DNA from: Phoronis australis | Taxonomy: Eukaryota; Phoronida; Phoronidae | Assembly: GCA_002633005.1 (NCBI GenBank) | Contig: NMRA01000141.1 | Span: forward strand, 738,326-802,325 | Direction of reading: 5' to 3' | DNA length: 64,000 bases | In this document: positions 33,601 through 44,853 of the stretch, piece after piece | How the letters are laid out: each line of letters opens with the position of its first letter | How positions within the stretch are numbered: position 1 is the stretch's first letter | The notes under the pieces: generated by a model | Databases searched by the model: none | The model's input: the letters and a program-made list of their open reading frames with translations, nothing else | What the model was told of the DNA's origin: nothing | Position numbers and translations under genes: made by a program

Positions 33601-36600
33601 AGCATCAGAATGGAATACAGTGTTGCGGTAGTGATGAATTGTCTTGCTTTCTTCCTCCGAATGTTACACCTACAGCACAAACCAATTGTGTGCACTAGAA
33701 CTGGCAGCAGCCTGGCGTATTCAATAGGGAACACATTTAAAATTGTTGGGTGGACACGAAACGCGCAGTGAGCTGGGAGCACTTTGTAATGAAAAGTTGG
33801 AAAACACCAGGGATGGTACCGGGGCATGATGACCACCAGTCATTACAAGAAAAAGTCCTTTTGGTCATGCTCAAAACGAGGGCCAAATCTTATCACCACC
33901 TCAGCACATGCTGTCAATGGTCAGGGGACCAATCAAAATCTGTGACGAATGGGAGGAGCTCAACACTCATGTGACGTACAACATTGGTTTTTACCTGTTT
34001 AGCATTCCTCCCATGTACCTCCTCCTGGGAGGGGGTCAACACCCATTTTGCGCTCACCTGGTTTGAACTCCTCCCTTGTACCTGTTTGCAGACACCTGGG
34101 GGCAACTCCCCTCTGAACCCCCAGAAGCAATCACTATTATGTTTTCCACGGAGGTATGAAATGTTATGAGGAACGGTAATTTGCCTTATCCTAAGAACTC
34201 AAACAATGTAACAAAGCCATGAATGCTTTTGAAGTGAGCTTCAAGAGAATGAAAGCAAAACACTTCAATATTGGTTTAAACACACATTTTCATTTTCATT
34301 CGATTATAAGTGGGTGATAGTTTACTTAGTTTGCCTATTTTCAATCACACAGTAATATTATTGCACGTCGAACGTCATTAAAGTATGAATTTATCAGTGT
34401 TTACATGGTTCGGATTGCGCCACTAAATTAGTGTTGCTTATTCACCATTTGAGGCGCTAGTTTTTCGACCAATAACCATTGCGGCAAATGGCAAGGAGGC
34501 GGAGTGAACTCTCCTATTCTTCGTATGTGCCTACTCCTTGGTGGAATTCGCGCAAGTTTTGGTTGTTCCGATCAACGCGTTAAGGATTTCCCTAGTTATA
34601 GTTCATGGCGAGATTGATAGCATACCCGCCAATGTGTTATGCAATGGATCCCATGCAATTTTCGAACATTATATGAGTAAAAATTCCCACGCCTGATCTA
34701 TACTGCCAAAAAGAACCAATTAAATAATCTGTTTTTCGAATTACCGGTCTTCTAAATCATTAGACAGATTTTAAGGAAGAATCACGGGAGACAACTTCCA
34801 AAAACAAGTAGTTTGTCCAGCTAACTTCCATATACACTGTATGTTGTCAGGGAAATGGGTCCAGAGATTCTGAACGCATATAACCTACGAACAGTGCAGC
34901 CATTTTGACGGCGAGCAGCTTTCTTTTCACTGCTTTTCTCTTCTTTGAACGATACATTATACTATTGTGACAATCCCCGAAATTGAGTCAATTTCCGTTC
35001 CTTACACTTACTCTTTTAAGGACTAACTTTTGAACTACATAAGTTTGTGTTACCTGAATTTCTCGGCGATGTTGTTTGAACTTCCGTAATGTTCTCTATT
35101 GGAGCATTTGTTGTTTGTTGAAGAGTCATGGATCGCTGTTTCGTCACCGTCATTGTTGTTGTTATTGAGGTTGTTGTCATTCTTATAGTTATTGTTGTTG
35201 TTGCTGCAGTTGTTGCTGCAGTTGTTGTTGCTGCAGTTGTTGATGCTGCAGTTGTTGTTTCTGCAGTTGTTGTTGCTGCAGTTGTTGTTGCTGCAGTTGT
35301 TGTTGTTGTTTTCATCGTAGTGGTTGTTGTTGGTGTAGTCGTAGTTGTCATTGCGGTTGGTTTGGATGGTGTCGTTGGTACCGGGTAACATGAGTTCGGT
35401 ACATCGAAATCTGAAAAGTATCAATCTGCCTATATTTTATGCCACACGTGGTGCGGGCAATGGTGATGATGGTTTCAACGGTTACTCTTGTAACTGTTCA
35501 AAATATTCGAGCATGGTTATAGAAGCGATAGCATCAACTGTTTTCCCACAGGTCTTTGCTGCGTCTGCTGAATTTCTAATACCGTGTTCAGATATGGAAT
35601 TTTTATTGCAAGGCATATAGGGCGTCTGATCAGAAGGCAGGCCAGGAGCCTTCTTCCGAGAACAATAACGTGCAAAATGTTTTATTCTATACAATTCACC
35701 GTAGGCAGAATGAGCTTAACTGCAATCACGTCATTTTCACTTAGGCTTGTCACGGTAAGAAAACAGACCTGCGTTCTCAGTTAGCCCGGCCGGACGATGA
35801 CAACCCATATAGGACGTTAGACATACGTAATTTTTCAGATTAGACGTTCGATATGCCTTCGGATCGGGTGGCATTCTATTCATGCTTTGTAAGATCAATT
35901 TCAGTGTTCACATTTTGAAGACAATAGCCTGAGTACAGCTGCGTGAAAAAAGTTCATATAACGTCGCTGAGCAATGTAAGCTTATCTGAAGCCAGCTTTT
36001 AACTCATCAGTTCTATTTATGACCAACTAAGATACTTTACCAGGAGTACGACATATGATTCCAGCCGCTTGATTGTTCACGCATTCATGATTGTTCCACC
36101 CGTCGTGCCTACAAAGTTCCAGCGATGCCTCACTTCCGGTGCATTCCACATTTTGAAGTCGGTGCTGTCCGTTGCCATCTCCGTAACAAGAATTAGGTAA
36201 TGCGGCCAAGGCCCCTCTAGAAGTTTTGGAATAAAAATATATCAGACTAGACAGGTTATGGCGGATATTTTGATACCTCCTTGCGCAAAAATCATAAACA
36301 TCTAGAGTTAAACTCGCATAAACCTGACACGGATAAGTCGAATTTTCGCTTAGCTTGAACAAAGTAACGGAGCTCGTCAGCTGTTCTGGTTCTTGCATTC
36401 AGCTTTTCAAATAATTCCAGTTTCACCTTATTCGTATAGAATCCCTCAGTTCAGTTACGCGAGGTCCGTCTTGTGCTCGTTTCACTTCGTACCTTTAAAT
36501 GGCATAAATAAAATGAACAAAGTTGAACAGAATTACACGAATGTATCTCAGATAACACTTCAACTGTTCATAAAAAATACTTCGATTTTCCTACGTAAAT

Positions 36601-39600
36601 TTGTTCTGCCTTTGTTCTCGCAAAAATGTGCGAGGCCAGTGACCTTCGACCTCTCCGGCTGTCAAACCGCACAACCTTCAGATACCGCCAAACTCACAAG
36701 TTCATTTCTCCTGGCATGTCATCATAGAGTTTAGGCATGACGTACAACAACTCGACACTTTGGTAAAATTTACATGTACTACTAAGACGCTGCATAGATT
36801 GTCAGATTTTCAAAGAGAATGTGGCAATTCAGGAAAGTGAGTTTTTATAATGATGCCAACAAGTCAAGATCATTTGAATATTTTTGAGATCCTAATCTTA
36901 ACCCTTCAATTGGTTAATTAGTCAAACGCTGAAAATAAGTTTAGGTTTACGCTTAAAATCAATGTAAGTAACTATTAACGCCAAGCTAGTTCTAGAAGAC
37001 GGGATGGAAATACAAATCCACCCGGCTGTCTACCAGAGCAACTCCGGCAGTTCCAGAAATGCTCAACGCGTCTTGCCTGACGATCCAGCGCTCAATTTGT
37101 TCTGCAGAAGTTTCTTCTAGCGTCTCTCCGCCTTCTTACATAAACTCACGGCTAGCGCTTGGCTTTTTACGCTGGCCTTAACTATAGGGGTCCGTTTCAT
37201 GAAAAGTGACTTCAGACTTACCGGTATTATTTTTAGCCAAATTAGAAGCACGAAGTTGAAAAAACAACGCCAGAGTACACCAAAAACGACGTTTCGATAT
37301 TAGGCAAAAATCATCCTCGGTACAAGAGTGAAACAGAATAGATTAGAATTTGGTCTTACGCTCCCATTTCACAATTGGTGAAAAAACGATTAAGTCAAGA
37401 ATTTATGAACGCATCAGTCTAGAAATAATTTTTAAAAATTTTATCACTAACTAGTAGTTTTGCGTATATTCTCAGAGACATTGCACTTTTGCTCAAGAGA
37501 GATTTAAATTATTTTCAGAAATATTTGTGTGGAGCGCAAGACCACATTTCTGATGACAGGGAAGCGTTCCGTAGACTTAAAAACCTCGTTAAAACGCAAG
37601 ATCACCCAAGATTTTGCGAGCACGCATTACAAGCGAAACGCGTGACAAATTTTACACTAGCTTCACTCGCACTATTACAGATCCACTCACCACTGCCGTT
37701 GACCATTTTAACGTCGCCTTGCAACACAACCGCTCATGAGGTCACCGCCTCGATTTCAATTAACTTTGACCGCAAACCTTCGTTAGGAATTGATGGTTGA
37801 TGAACAATTCACAAATACATGCCAAATTTAGCTGTTTTGCCAATAACTTCAAACAGTCAATTTACCTCAAAATAACCCCAAAATGTGTTTCCGACATAAA
37901 ACCGATTGTCATGATTGTTTCCTTTTAAGAAAAAGTGACAAATGTACTTATTAAAACATGACCTAGTTTTAGCAGGAACATGCAGCAGGCGTGTGTCAAA
38001 TCGACAAAGAGGACGTCAAGTTGAGACCCATGTTAATTATCTTTTGCTATAGGCTCTTTCAAGTATTCGATTCCACAGATGATTTCATCAGTTTATTTTT
38101 GTTGCAGTGTAGCGGTGTAACTTAGTTGTTTAGACAAAAAGGATCACAAATGTCTCTTCTCTGTCTTAGAGGACAAGTTGTAGTTTATGTTTAGTTGCAG
38201 CGCTACCCTATGCATTATACTCACGTGAATCCGAGTTGCTTACACACCACTGTCGCATCAGCAATGTCCCAGCCAGACTCACATACAATTCCCCATCCAC
38301 CATGGTTCTCCTCAAATACCTCCACGCGACCGTCTGCCGGGGTATGGCCCTCGACAATGCGAACAATGATGGGCGGCCCTGAACGGGAATTAGAACTTTC
38401 TAGTTTCTTTGTAACGTATATGCGCGTGCTTAGACCCATATGGGCATTGTTTCGGATACAGGCCCATGGGCCTTAATCCTTGCGTATAAGGTATCATTCA
38501 CTTGATTATCATTACCGATAAGTTCTTGTCTTGGCTTTAATTACAAGAGTGAATAAAATTCTTAAAATAAAGAGATAAACAACAATAAAAAATCACAACA
38601 GGCACTGACATAAATATATAGAATGTTGAATAGGGAATACTTCAATAAATTATGTCAGGTTTCGAAAACGTAAGCTAATTGAAGAGAGCAACAAGCTTGA
38701 GCAAACAAATATTTACGTATCATAGTCACTCAAGTACTTCAATGAACAGCATGAAACAGAAGGGATCACCTGACACGATTATGCTGTCTCCCAACAGCAT
38801 TGTGAAGGTGGCATCCTGGGAAAATTTCATGCAGATCGTGATTGATTCCTCACATGTCATGAGAGGTAAGCTCCCATAAGTAATAGTTTTTATATGCGCT
38901 AACTGCGAAGCGATACCGAAGCTACAGTTTAGTTTACAATGAAACAACACGTGTAGATGAGATAAAAGGTCATATATATTATGACAAACTAAACTACTAC
39001 AGATATCGGTAATTACAAAAGTTATATAATATGTTGAACTGTAAAGGTGGGTGACAATCTGCCAATCTGCCTAGCAGCAATGAAGGTATACATAAATGGT
39101 GAATAGAAAGTTAAGTAATAATATGCGGAAGCATAACAGCAACACCGGGACAGCGACATGGAGAAGGTAAGGATAAACAGGGAAGTGATAAAAATTGGTT
39201 TGAGGGAGGGAGGGAAAGAGAAATTGAGTGAAAACCAAAATTTGGAGAGAATTGTGGACGATGGCCCAGTGTTGCGACGAGACAAAGAGATCACGTGGTA
39301 CAATTAAACCAATAATCGTAGAACAAAGAGGGTCACTGACCCGAGAATCCAAGCAATATGATAGTGAGGACGAAGCAGTATAGCGTACATAAAATAATTT
39401 AATATTTAAATAATTTTTATATGCGCTAACTGCGAAGCGATACCGAAGCTAGTTTACAGTGAAACAACACGTGTAGCTTTTTATTGCCCATCTTTCCAGA
39501 GATTATTATTTTATCTTTATGTTATTTGTACACTCATATTTCTGTACCTTATCAGTCATAATAAATGACCTTATATCGCCTACACACGGTCTCCTTTCTA

Positions 39601-42600
39601 TCTCTGGAAACGGAGCTTGCGACGCACCTATTATTTTCGGGACATATTCCGAACTTAAAAGGTCATGTATATTATGACAAACTAAACTACTACAGATATC
39701 GGTTATTACAAAAGTTATATAAATAGTTTAAATAAAAGAAATTTATGACCCCATCTAGAAGACTCAGTGTACCCTTCGCCACTTTTATAGCGGTGTGAGT
39801 TATGGAATTATTGGAGACGAATTTGAGGATTTTGTCGTTGAACTGGAAAACTGAAGGAATTTGAAGAGGATCACTAATTGCTAAAGGTGGAAGAGTACAA
39901 GCTGCCACGGTTTCTTGGCACTCAATCAGCGACTCAAGAAAACGCTTCGGAATTTATTGCGGTTGGCCAATCCTGAATTTACGAATTCTAACATGGCGCA
40001 TATACGCATTGCCTGTGAATTCAATTGCTCTTTCGGCAAGAATTCAGGATAGGTTGAGAGTAATGTTTTTAAATCCCAAAGCGCTTTAGCTTGGAATTCA
40101 ACATTGACAACCAAACAGTGGGGAAAACCCCATAAAGTAAATCTACGTAGCAAGTATCGAGATGTGCAACCTTTGCTGAAATTTTGCTTTCAGAGTGTTC
40201 ATTGTTAGTATGTCGTTACTACATGTTTTTGAGAACTAGAGACATGTAGGGGATAGATTTTTAGTCTGATAAGTGACTAGTAAAGTTTTGTTCCCTTTCA
40301 GATGGTGTCCATCATCCAGAGCAGTTGACAGTTTGGTCATGACACTCAAAAAATAGTAAAATACTGCATGAGGCCTAATTTGTATAAGCAGAGTAACATG
40401 CCTCGATTTGAGTTAAAGAGTTAGTACTTTCCCAAAGGGTTAACACAACTGCATAAGGAATGATAAGTTTGGCTAGTTTTTGATAAATATTTTTGGACAC
40501 CGCGTGAGTCTTCACGCCTTGTGAGTTTCACACCGTACGCCGGTATATGCTAACTCGTCAAATGGTATTCATAGTCCAACTTTTGACTTACGAGCCATTG
40601 GTCTGTCCTCTATGACGTCATACTGCAGAATAAAGCCCGCCTCTGTGTCGCTGTCGTCACTGACAAACTTAAACACAACGGTCCCCGGGCCAAACCTGTA
40701 CGGAGGGATGAGTGTATAATCGTCACACCACCTGGCGGTAAGAACATGTCATCGTTATGATCATCATCGCTTTCCTTACTATTTTTCAGCACATTTTGAT
40801 AACCAGTTTTCTCTACTGAATAACAGGGCATCAAACCAAATCCGGGACTCTTGTAAGAGTCTAGTGCTCTCTCTTGAGAAGTGATGTCCACTTTTTTATT
40901 CTGTATTATCACCTGCATGGTTATATTGTGTTTCTTGCTATGCAATGACATGGTTATACGGTGGGCACTCGTGTGGAGGAGGGGATGGGGGTGGGGGTGG
41001 GGGTGGGGGAGGGAAGGAGGGAGGGAGGGAGGGAAGGAGGGAGGGAGGGAGAAAGAGAGAGAGATGTGAAGAACCACAGGCATCCCTATAATTAACAGTC
41101 ATGCCAAGATTAAAAAAACGACGATTGCAAACCATGACTTTTAAAATGTAAGCCAATTTTCATTCCGAGTACTTACCTTGCGCTTAACGCACCGTTGACC
41201 TCAACATACAAATGGTCGTAGCTGCAAGAGTCGCCTTCTAAAGCAAACCTGGCGTCAGACCAAACGCGTAAAAGATAACCGTTTTGAATTTGAAAGCTCC
41301 ACCGACACGTTATGAAAGTTGGGTACGACTGCGGATAATCCGGTGATGTAAAGTGGCCTGAACTGGACGGCTGTAGAATACCAAAGTCCTTGGAGCAGTC
41401 CTGTTGTCCATCTGAAACGACGAGCAGGTCATCGTCCAATACATACGGCGTCTGAAATGAGCTGCTTGTGAGAGGGCCAGTTTTCCCCTTCACAGCGTCA
41501 TCGTTATCATCTTCATGAGAGTAATTTATAAATTATAGCTTCTAAAACTTACTCTAAAATAGTTCTCCCGGCGTTGCGGATCAGCCTGGCTCCTTGTACT
41601 GGGGCGTTGAGATTCCAATCCCCAGTAGAAAGAGACAGACGGCTTAGCAACGTCGGGGAAACCATTTTACAGTAAGTTTCAGAAGTAACGACTTACAAGT
41701 TATTCTCATTTAGTAAATCACCTGGATGAATGATTATGTGTATCAACTAATCATTATCATCTCGATCGACTTTGTAACCAACATATTCATCTTCATCTTC
41801 ATCACACCATCGTGACCGCCGACATCATCAGCACAACATTCGCTATCACCTTCATGATGATCATAATCGTTGTCGTCATCACCACTGTCATCGTTACAAC
41901 CATCTTCGCTATCATCACTATTATCGACATCTTTTTGATTTCCATCTCAGTCATCATCCACGCCATGAAAGTCCATATCGAGATTGCAGTGTGGCAACAC
42001 CTATCGATTTTCAGACAATTCAACCACGGTAGGACCTCCTAGTGACAATTTTGGTCTGGATAAGGGGCTTTAAGTACTTTGTATACATTTCTCTACATAA
42101 CCTACCGTTGTAATTGCCCGGGTTACGCTTCCTCGGATGGAACCTGTCAGTATTCCCATACTGCCAACGTTTTTTCCATGCCCATCTTGCAGTCTTCATT
42201 AGTTCTTCTACTTAAGCCATAATAAATGACATTATTCGCAATCCTTATCTTGTTTTACTTTGCAACATAGCTCGTCGCGTACCCCGGGGAATATAGATTA
42301 TGATAAAAGTACTTGAGTTTTGGATGAAGAACATTTCTGGATAATAACTAAACAACAAGTGGACGGATTTCAATGAAACTTGACACAGATGTATGTGACG
42401 GCAATGCGCAAGCACCAGGCCATTTTGTTCGGTTTTCCTGTTTTCCATTTGTCTGCTCGATATATTAAAAAACCTTGTCATGCTTTGATGAAATCTGTTC
42501 AGTGGTATAGGGCATCATTAGGGCGGTGCATGCCTCTTTTCGATCTACTCCTCCCGGGGTCAGAGAGCGAGGCTTCTCAGTTTTTTTGTAGGAGCATTCC

Positions 42601-44853
42601 GGATGAGATCTAGGAAACTGATTGAGGTAATTCATAAAAATTTGACACATTGATATATCACGGCCATCGCCGGCACCAGTCGATTTTCAAACGAGTGCGA
42701 CCTCTGCAGCACACCCTACTGATCAATTTGGTCTCGACAATAGATTTGTTCGGTATTTTTGGAAGGTGGATTTCTGGACGATATTCAGAGAACCAATTGA
42801 CAGATTTTATTGAAACTTGACACGGAAGTGTGTACCGGCAATGTACCTGCAATAGGCTATTTAGTTTCCGGGAGATTCGACTCATCAGCTCACCCTGTGA
42901 CTATTTCGTGGAGATTATCTCAGGTTTCATCAAATGACATGCCCCCTCTGTCATTTTGTGTTGATATTTTTATCCGCTAAAGCTCACAGGTTGTACTTTG
43001 TAAAAATAAACTACCCTTGCCAATTTTTATGCCTAGTGCTGTGTTCCTTCGTGGAAGTGAAGTTGAATTTCTTTGTTGAAAATGTTGAAAGCTTTTCATA
43101 TTTTAAACTTGATGTTAAAAATGTTGGAGTATCAATACTTATGTGTCAATTTTAACTATTGTTCATGAAAGATATAACAAAACACAAATTTATGTTTCGT
43201 TGTATCTTTCACAAACTTAATAAGCACTTCTAGAAACATATCGTTTGCGGTTCACTGTGGGCGCATTTCAACTCTTTGTGGATGTCTTGTTAAATTAAGG
43301 ACTGTCACTTGTAGGTCTGTTTATCCAATCTCGAGTTCCGTGCCTCCATTTGCATGACCAAATCTGATTTCAAGACGTCAATAAATTTTTACATTTACAC
43401 ATTTTGTGCTACTTTTTGTCTATGTTATGCGATCCCTGAACGGGTTGGCGGTCAAAGGATCTGATTATTTTACTAAATCAAAAAAGATACATTGCCGGTT
43501 TTATTTTATTTAGTTGATGATTTATGTGTTTCCCCGAGGCCACGATTACAATGTAATTGATTAATTTCTGCAATGAGTCAAGTCGTGTCTAGTAGAGATC
43601 TTATTACATGTGGATTCGCATACAACCCAACCCCCGTAGAACGAGCACATGAAAATATCTGTCGTTGATCAAAATCACTACTTTTTCGCTTCTGAGTGCA
43701 GTCACGGGGATAGAGCAGTGACATGTTTTCTGGGAATTGAAATGGGTCAGCCGACTTCAAGTCTTTTGTAGAATCAACACTCTAAACAATCATTTTGCAT
43801 TAACTTACTCCTTTCTTAAGGCTACATTTTGCCCAGTTTAGCAACAGAAATCGAATTTGCCCGTTTCCTCGGATAAAACCGGTGTCACAATTCTTTACAG
43901 TGATAAGTCTATTTCAGTTGTCTACTCAAGTCACAGACAGTGTCTACATTCGCAGTTTCAGAGCTGGCCATCCCCGATGGACTATGACGCGTTTTCTCGA
44001 GTCATTGGGGATTTCAATGTTTTTTGTAATGAAAATATGGTCCGATTAAGGTACGGAATATTATGAGGCCAATTTTATGTGACTAACGCCTAATTTGATT
44101 TTCATTTTTAGCCAATTGAACAGGGCAAAACTCAGTTTCAAACACGAAGCTACAGAGCAATGTATTATTGTCTCGCCGTTCCTGTGTGGTGTAATGTATA
44201 CAACAAAATAAAAACGTGTAATAAACTACGAACGGAAGTATTTTTATCAACCTTTTTGTTGACCATTTTTGTTGTAGTTTACCAAATCAGCAGCAAAAGC
44301 TTCTTTATAACATTACCTGGATGAGTGCAGACTGATCGGATGAAACATAGTGGATAAAATTGATAATCTAACTATACTGAAGTGGTGTTTCGTCCTATTT
44401 AGTTGGTTACGAAATTGGGTTCGAGCTTTTATTCGCATAACATCGATTTATAATATTCTTCAAAGTGACATTTTGTCTTTTATAGCCACCTTAGCAAGAG
44501 GAAATGGAGATTTAAGATGTGGTCACATTCACAAGAATTTTTACTGGTGATTTTTTTTTCTCCAAACAAGATCTTTTACAAGACACTATTATAACATGTT
44601 TCGTTTCCAAGAAACGAAACACATTTTGCTTTTATGTGACATCAAACAAATCTCTAGATCATAAGCTCAAATTGAAAGTATTAGCAGAATTCAAGTTGAT
44701 CTGAAAAATTCCACGGGCTTTCAAATCGTTTTTTAATTCTGGAAATACGACAACGGTTGAATAATACACTTGTGCTCTGATGTTCGACTTACCCACTGCA
44801 GCAACAAATATTGCAGCAATTACTGTACATAATCTGAAGCGATCGCTAGCCAT
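30236..44853 (-). CDS. CUB-SRCR-mucin transmembrane receptor with zinc-knuckle tail
   Basis: Seven coding exons downstream of a signal-peptide exon, all in phase, give a predicted 508-residue type I membrane protein. Order: signal peptide (1-20); CUB (about 25-145); SRCR of the two-exon, group A type (about 147-256); Thr/Ala-rich stalk (about 260-375); transmembrane helix (about 382-412); basic anchor KYLKRKQ; cytoplasmic tail with a Cys/His zinc-knuckle-like motif (about 447-482). CUB and SRCR domains are extracellular binding modules of innate-type receptors and adhesion proteins; the ligand is unknown. The tail motif resembles those of retroelement Gag-like proteins and is the odd part. 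The gene is convergent with the TSP1 gene and lies downstream of alpha-catenin on the same strand. Confidence 0.85.
30730..30942. mobile_element. TTAA-flanked MITE in receptor intron
   Basis: The left end TTAA-AGTTTCAGCAATAACTTC and the right end in reverse complement TTAA-GGTTTCGCAATAACTTC form inverted repeats of about 30 bp, flanked by TTAA on both sides. About 210 bp, non-coding. Confidence 0.75.
30943..33213. other. receptor intron sequence, no exon found
   Basis: Intron between the stalk exon and the transmembrane exon. Frames at 31540-31806 (minus), 32630-32863 (minus) and 32762-32998 (plus) have no recognised domain. Confidence 0.5.
33214..34519 (+). mobile_element. second THAP-type DNA transposon, deleted
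   Basis: Inverted ends: AATAGGAGAGTTCAC at the left and its complement before 34519, followed on both sides by ACTAGCGCC and TGGTGAATAAGCAAC in matching order (33215-33285 and 34430-34518). The interior starts with a THAP ORF but is too short (1.3 kb) for a full transposase. Different from the Kolobok-like element at 27.6 kb in its ends. Confidence 0.75.
33310..33410 (+). pseudogene. N-terminal THAP fragment
   Basis: ATG at 33310 opens [20 protein letters not shown], then [11 protein letters not shown]: the first two zinc cysteines and the F-x-FP motif of a THAP domain. After PKDPE the frame loses similarity, and the Trp, C-x2-H half is missing. It may be only a first exon of the former transposase. 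Confidence 0.75.
35054..35410 (-). CDS. receptor exon 6: Thr/Ala mucin-like stalk
   Basis: Acceptor TTTTCAG, donor GTAACA, 357 nt, phase 1 in and out. Starts [18 protein letters not shown], then about 75 residues of nearly pure Thr with Ala, from a coding minisatellite of ACA/ACT/GCA codons (units of about 15 bp around GCTGCAGTTGTTGTT on the plus strand). Such a stalk is expected to carry dense O-glycans. It ends [13 protein letters not shown]. Repeat number is likely variable between alleles. Confidence 0.85.
36041..36216 (-). CDS. receptor exon 5: SRCR second half
   Basis: Acceptor CTTCTAG, donor GTAAAG, 176 nt. Reads [17 protein letters not shown], then [18 protein letters not shown] and [13 protein letters not shown]. 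It carries five cysteines; with two from the first half the domain has seven, one more (NSCYG) than the six typical of group A SRCR. The extra cysteine might pair with the one in NSCYP of the stalk exon. Confidence 0.9.
36217..38224 (-). other. intron within the SRCR domain
   Basis: Splits the SRCR domain after LGFT in phase 2, as in group A SRCR genes. No exon or repeat of note was found inside. Confidence 0.6.
38225..38378 (-). CDS. receptor exon 4: SRCR first half
   Basis: Acceptor GTTCAG, donor GTGAGT, 154 nt. Reads [17 protein letters not shown], then [10 protein letters not shown] and VVCKQLGFT, the conserved N-terminal SRCR pattern. Confidence 0.92.
38882..39035. repeat. duplicated intron segment, uninterrupted copy
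   Basis: Shares TTTATATGCGCTAACTGCG, ACAACACGTGTAG and ACTACTACAGATATCGG with 39414-39475 plus 39655-39725, where the second copy is split by about 180 bp. Confidence 0.75.
39414..39725. repeat. duplicated intron segment, copy split by an insertion
   Basis: Homologous to 38882-39035 but interrupted at about 39476-39655. The inserted stretch begins after ACACGTGTAG and ends before AAAAGGTCAT. No ORF inside. Confidence 0.7.
40592..40731 (-). CDS. receptor exon 3: CUB second half
   Basis: Acceptor ACCGCCAG, donor GTAAGT, 140 nt. Starts [20 protein letters not shown] (fourth CUB cysteine) and includes [18 protein letters not shown], the C-terminal CUB signature with acidic residues that can bind calcium. 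Confidence 0.9.
40973..41064 (+). repeat. G-rich low-complexity tract in CUB intron
   Basis: Runs of GGGGGTG followed by GGGA units and GA repeats, about 90 bp, with many G3-G5 runs on the plus strand (non-template for the receptor gene is the C-rich strand). Has G-quadruplex potential. Confidence 0.9.
41177..41411 (-). CDS. receptor exon 2: CUB first half
   Basis: Acceptor GTTTCAG, donor GTAAGT, 235 nt. Contains [20 protein letters not shown] then [23 protein letters not shown] and [12 protein letters not shown], with three of the four CUB cysteines and the SPDYP motif. Confidence 0.92.
41412..44792 (-). other. first intron of the receptor gene
   Basis: Holds a degenerate ATC-rich block at about 41790-41960, which creates chance ORFs on both strands, and a family of related stretches at about 42340-42900 sharing ATTGAAACTTGACACGGA-like strings. 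No exon seen. Confidence 0.6.
44793..44853 (-). CDS. receptor exon 1: start codon and signal peptide
   Basis: The ATG at 44851-44853 begins [20 protein letters not shown], a short n-region with two arginines and a hydrophobic core, then donor GTAAGT in phase 1. The G left over joins AT of exon 2 to give D, so the mature chain begins near DGQQDC. In-frame codons continue upstream to a longer ORF, but this Met gives the best signal peptide. Confidence 0.8.

Noticed and set aside
35128-35388. Val-rich plus-strand ORF resembling a membrane protein
   Set aside because: Antisense of the Thr/Ala stalk minisatellite, which has correct splice sites and phase on the minus strand.
41802-42042. Hydrophobic ORFs on both strands that look like TM proteins
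   Set aside because: They come from degenerate ATC repeats; composition bias explains the Ile/Met/Val richness.
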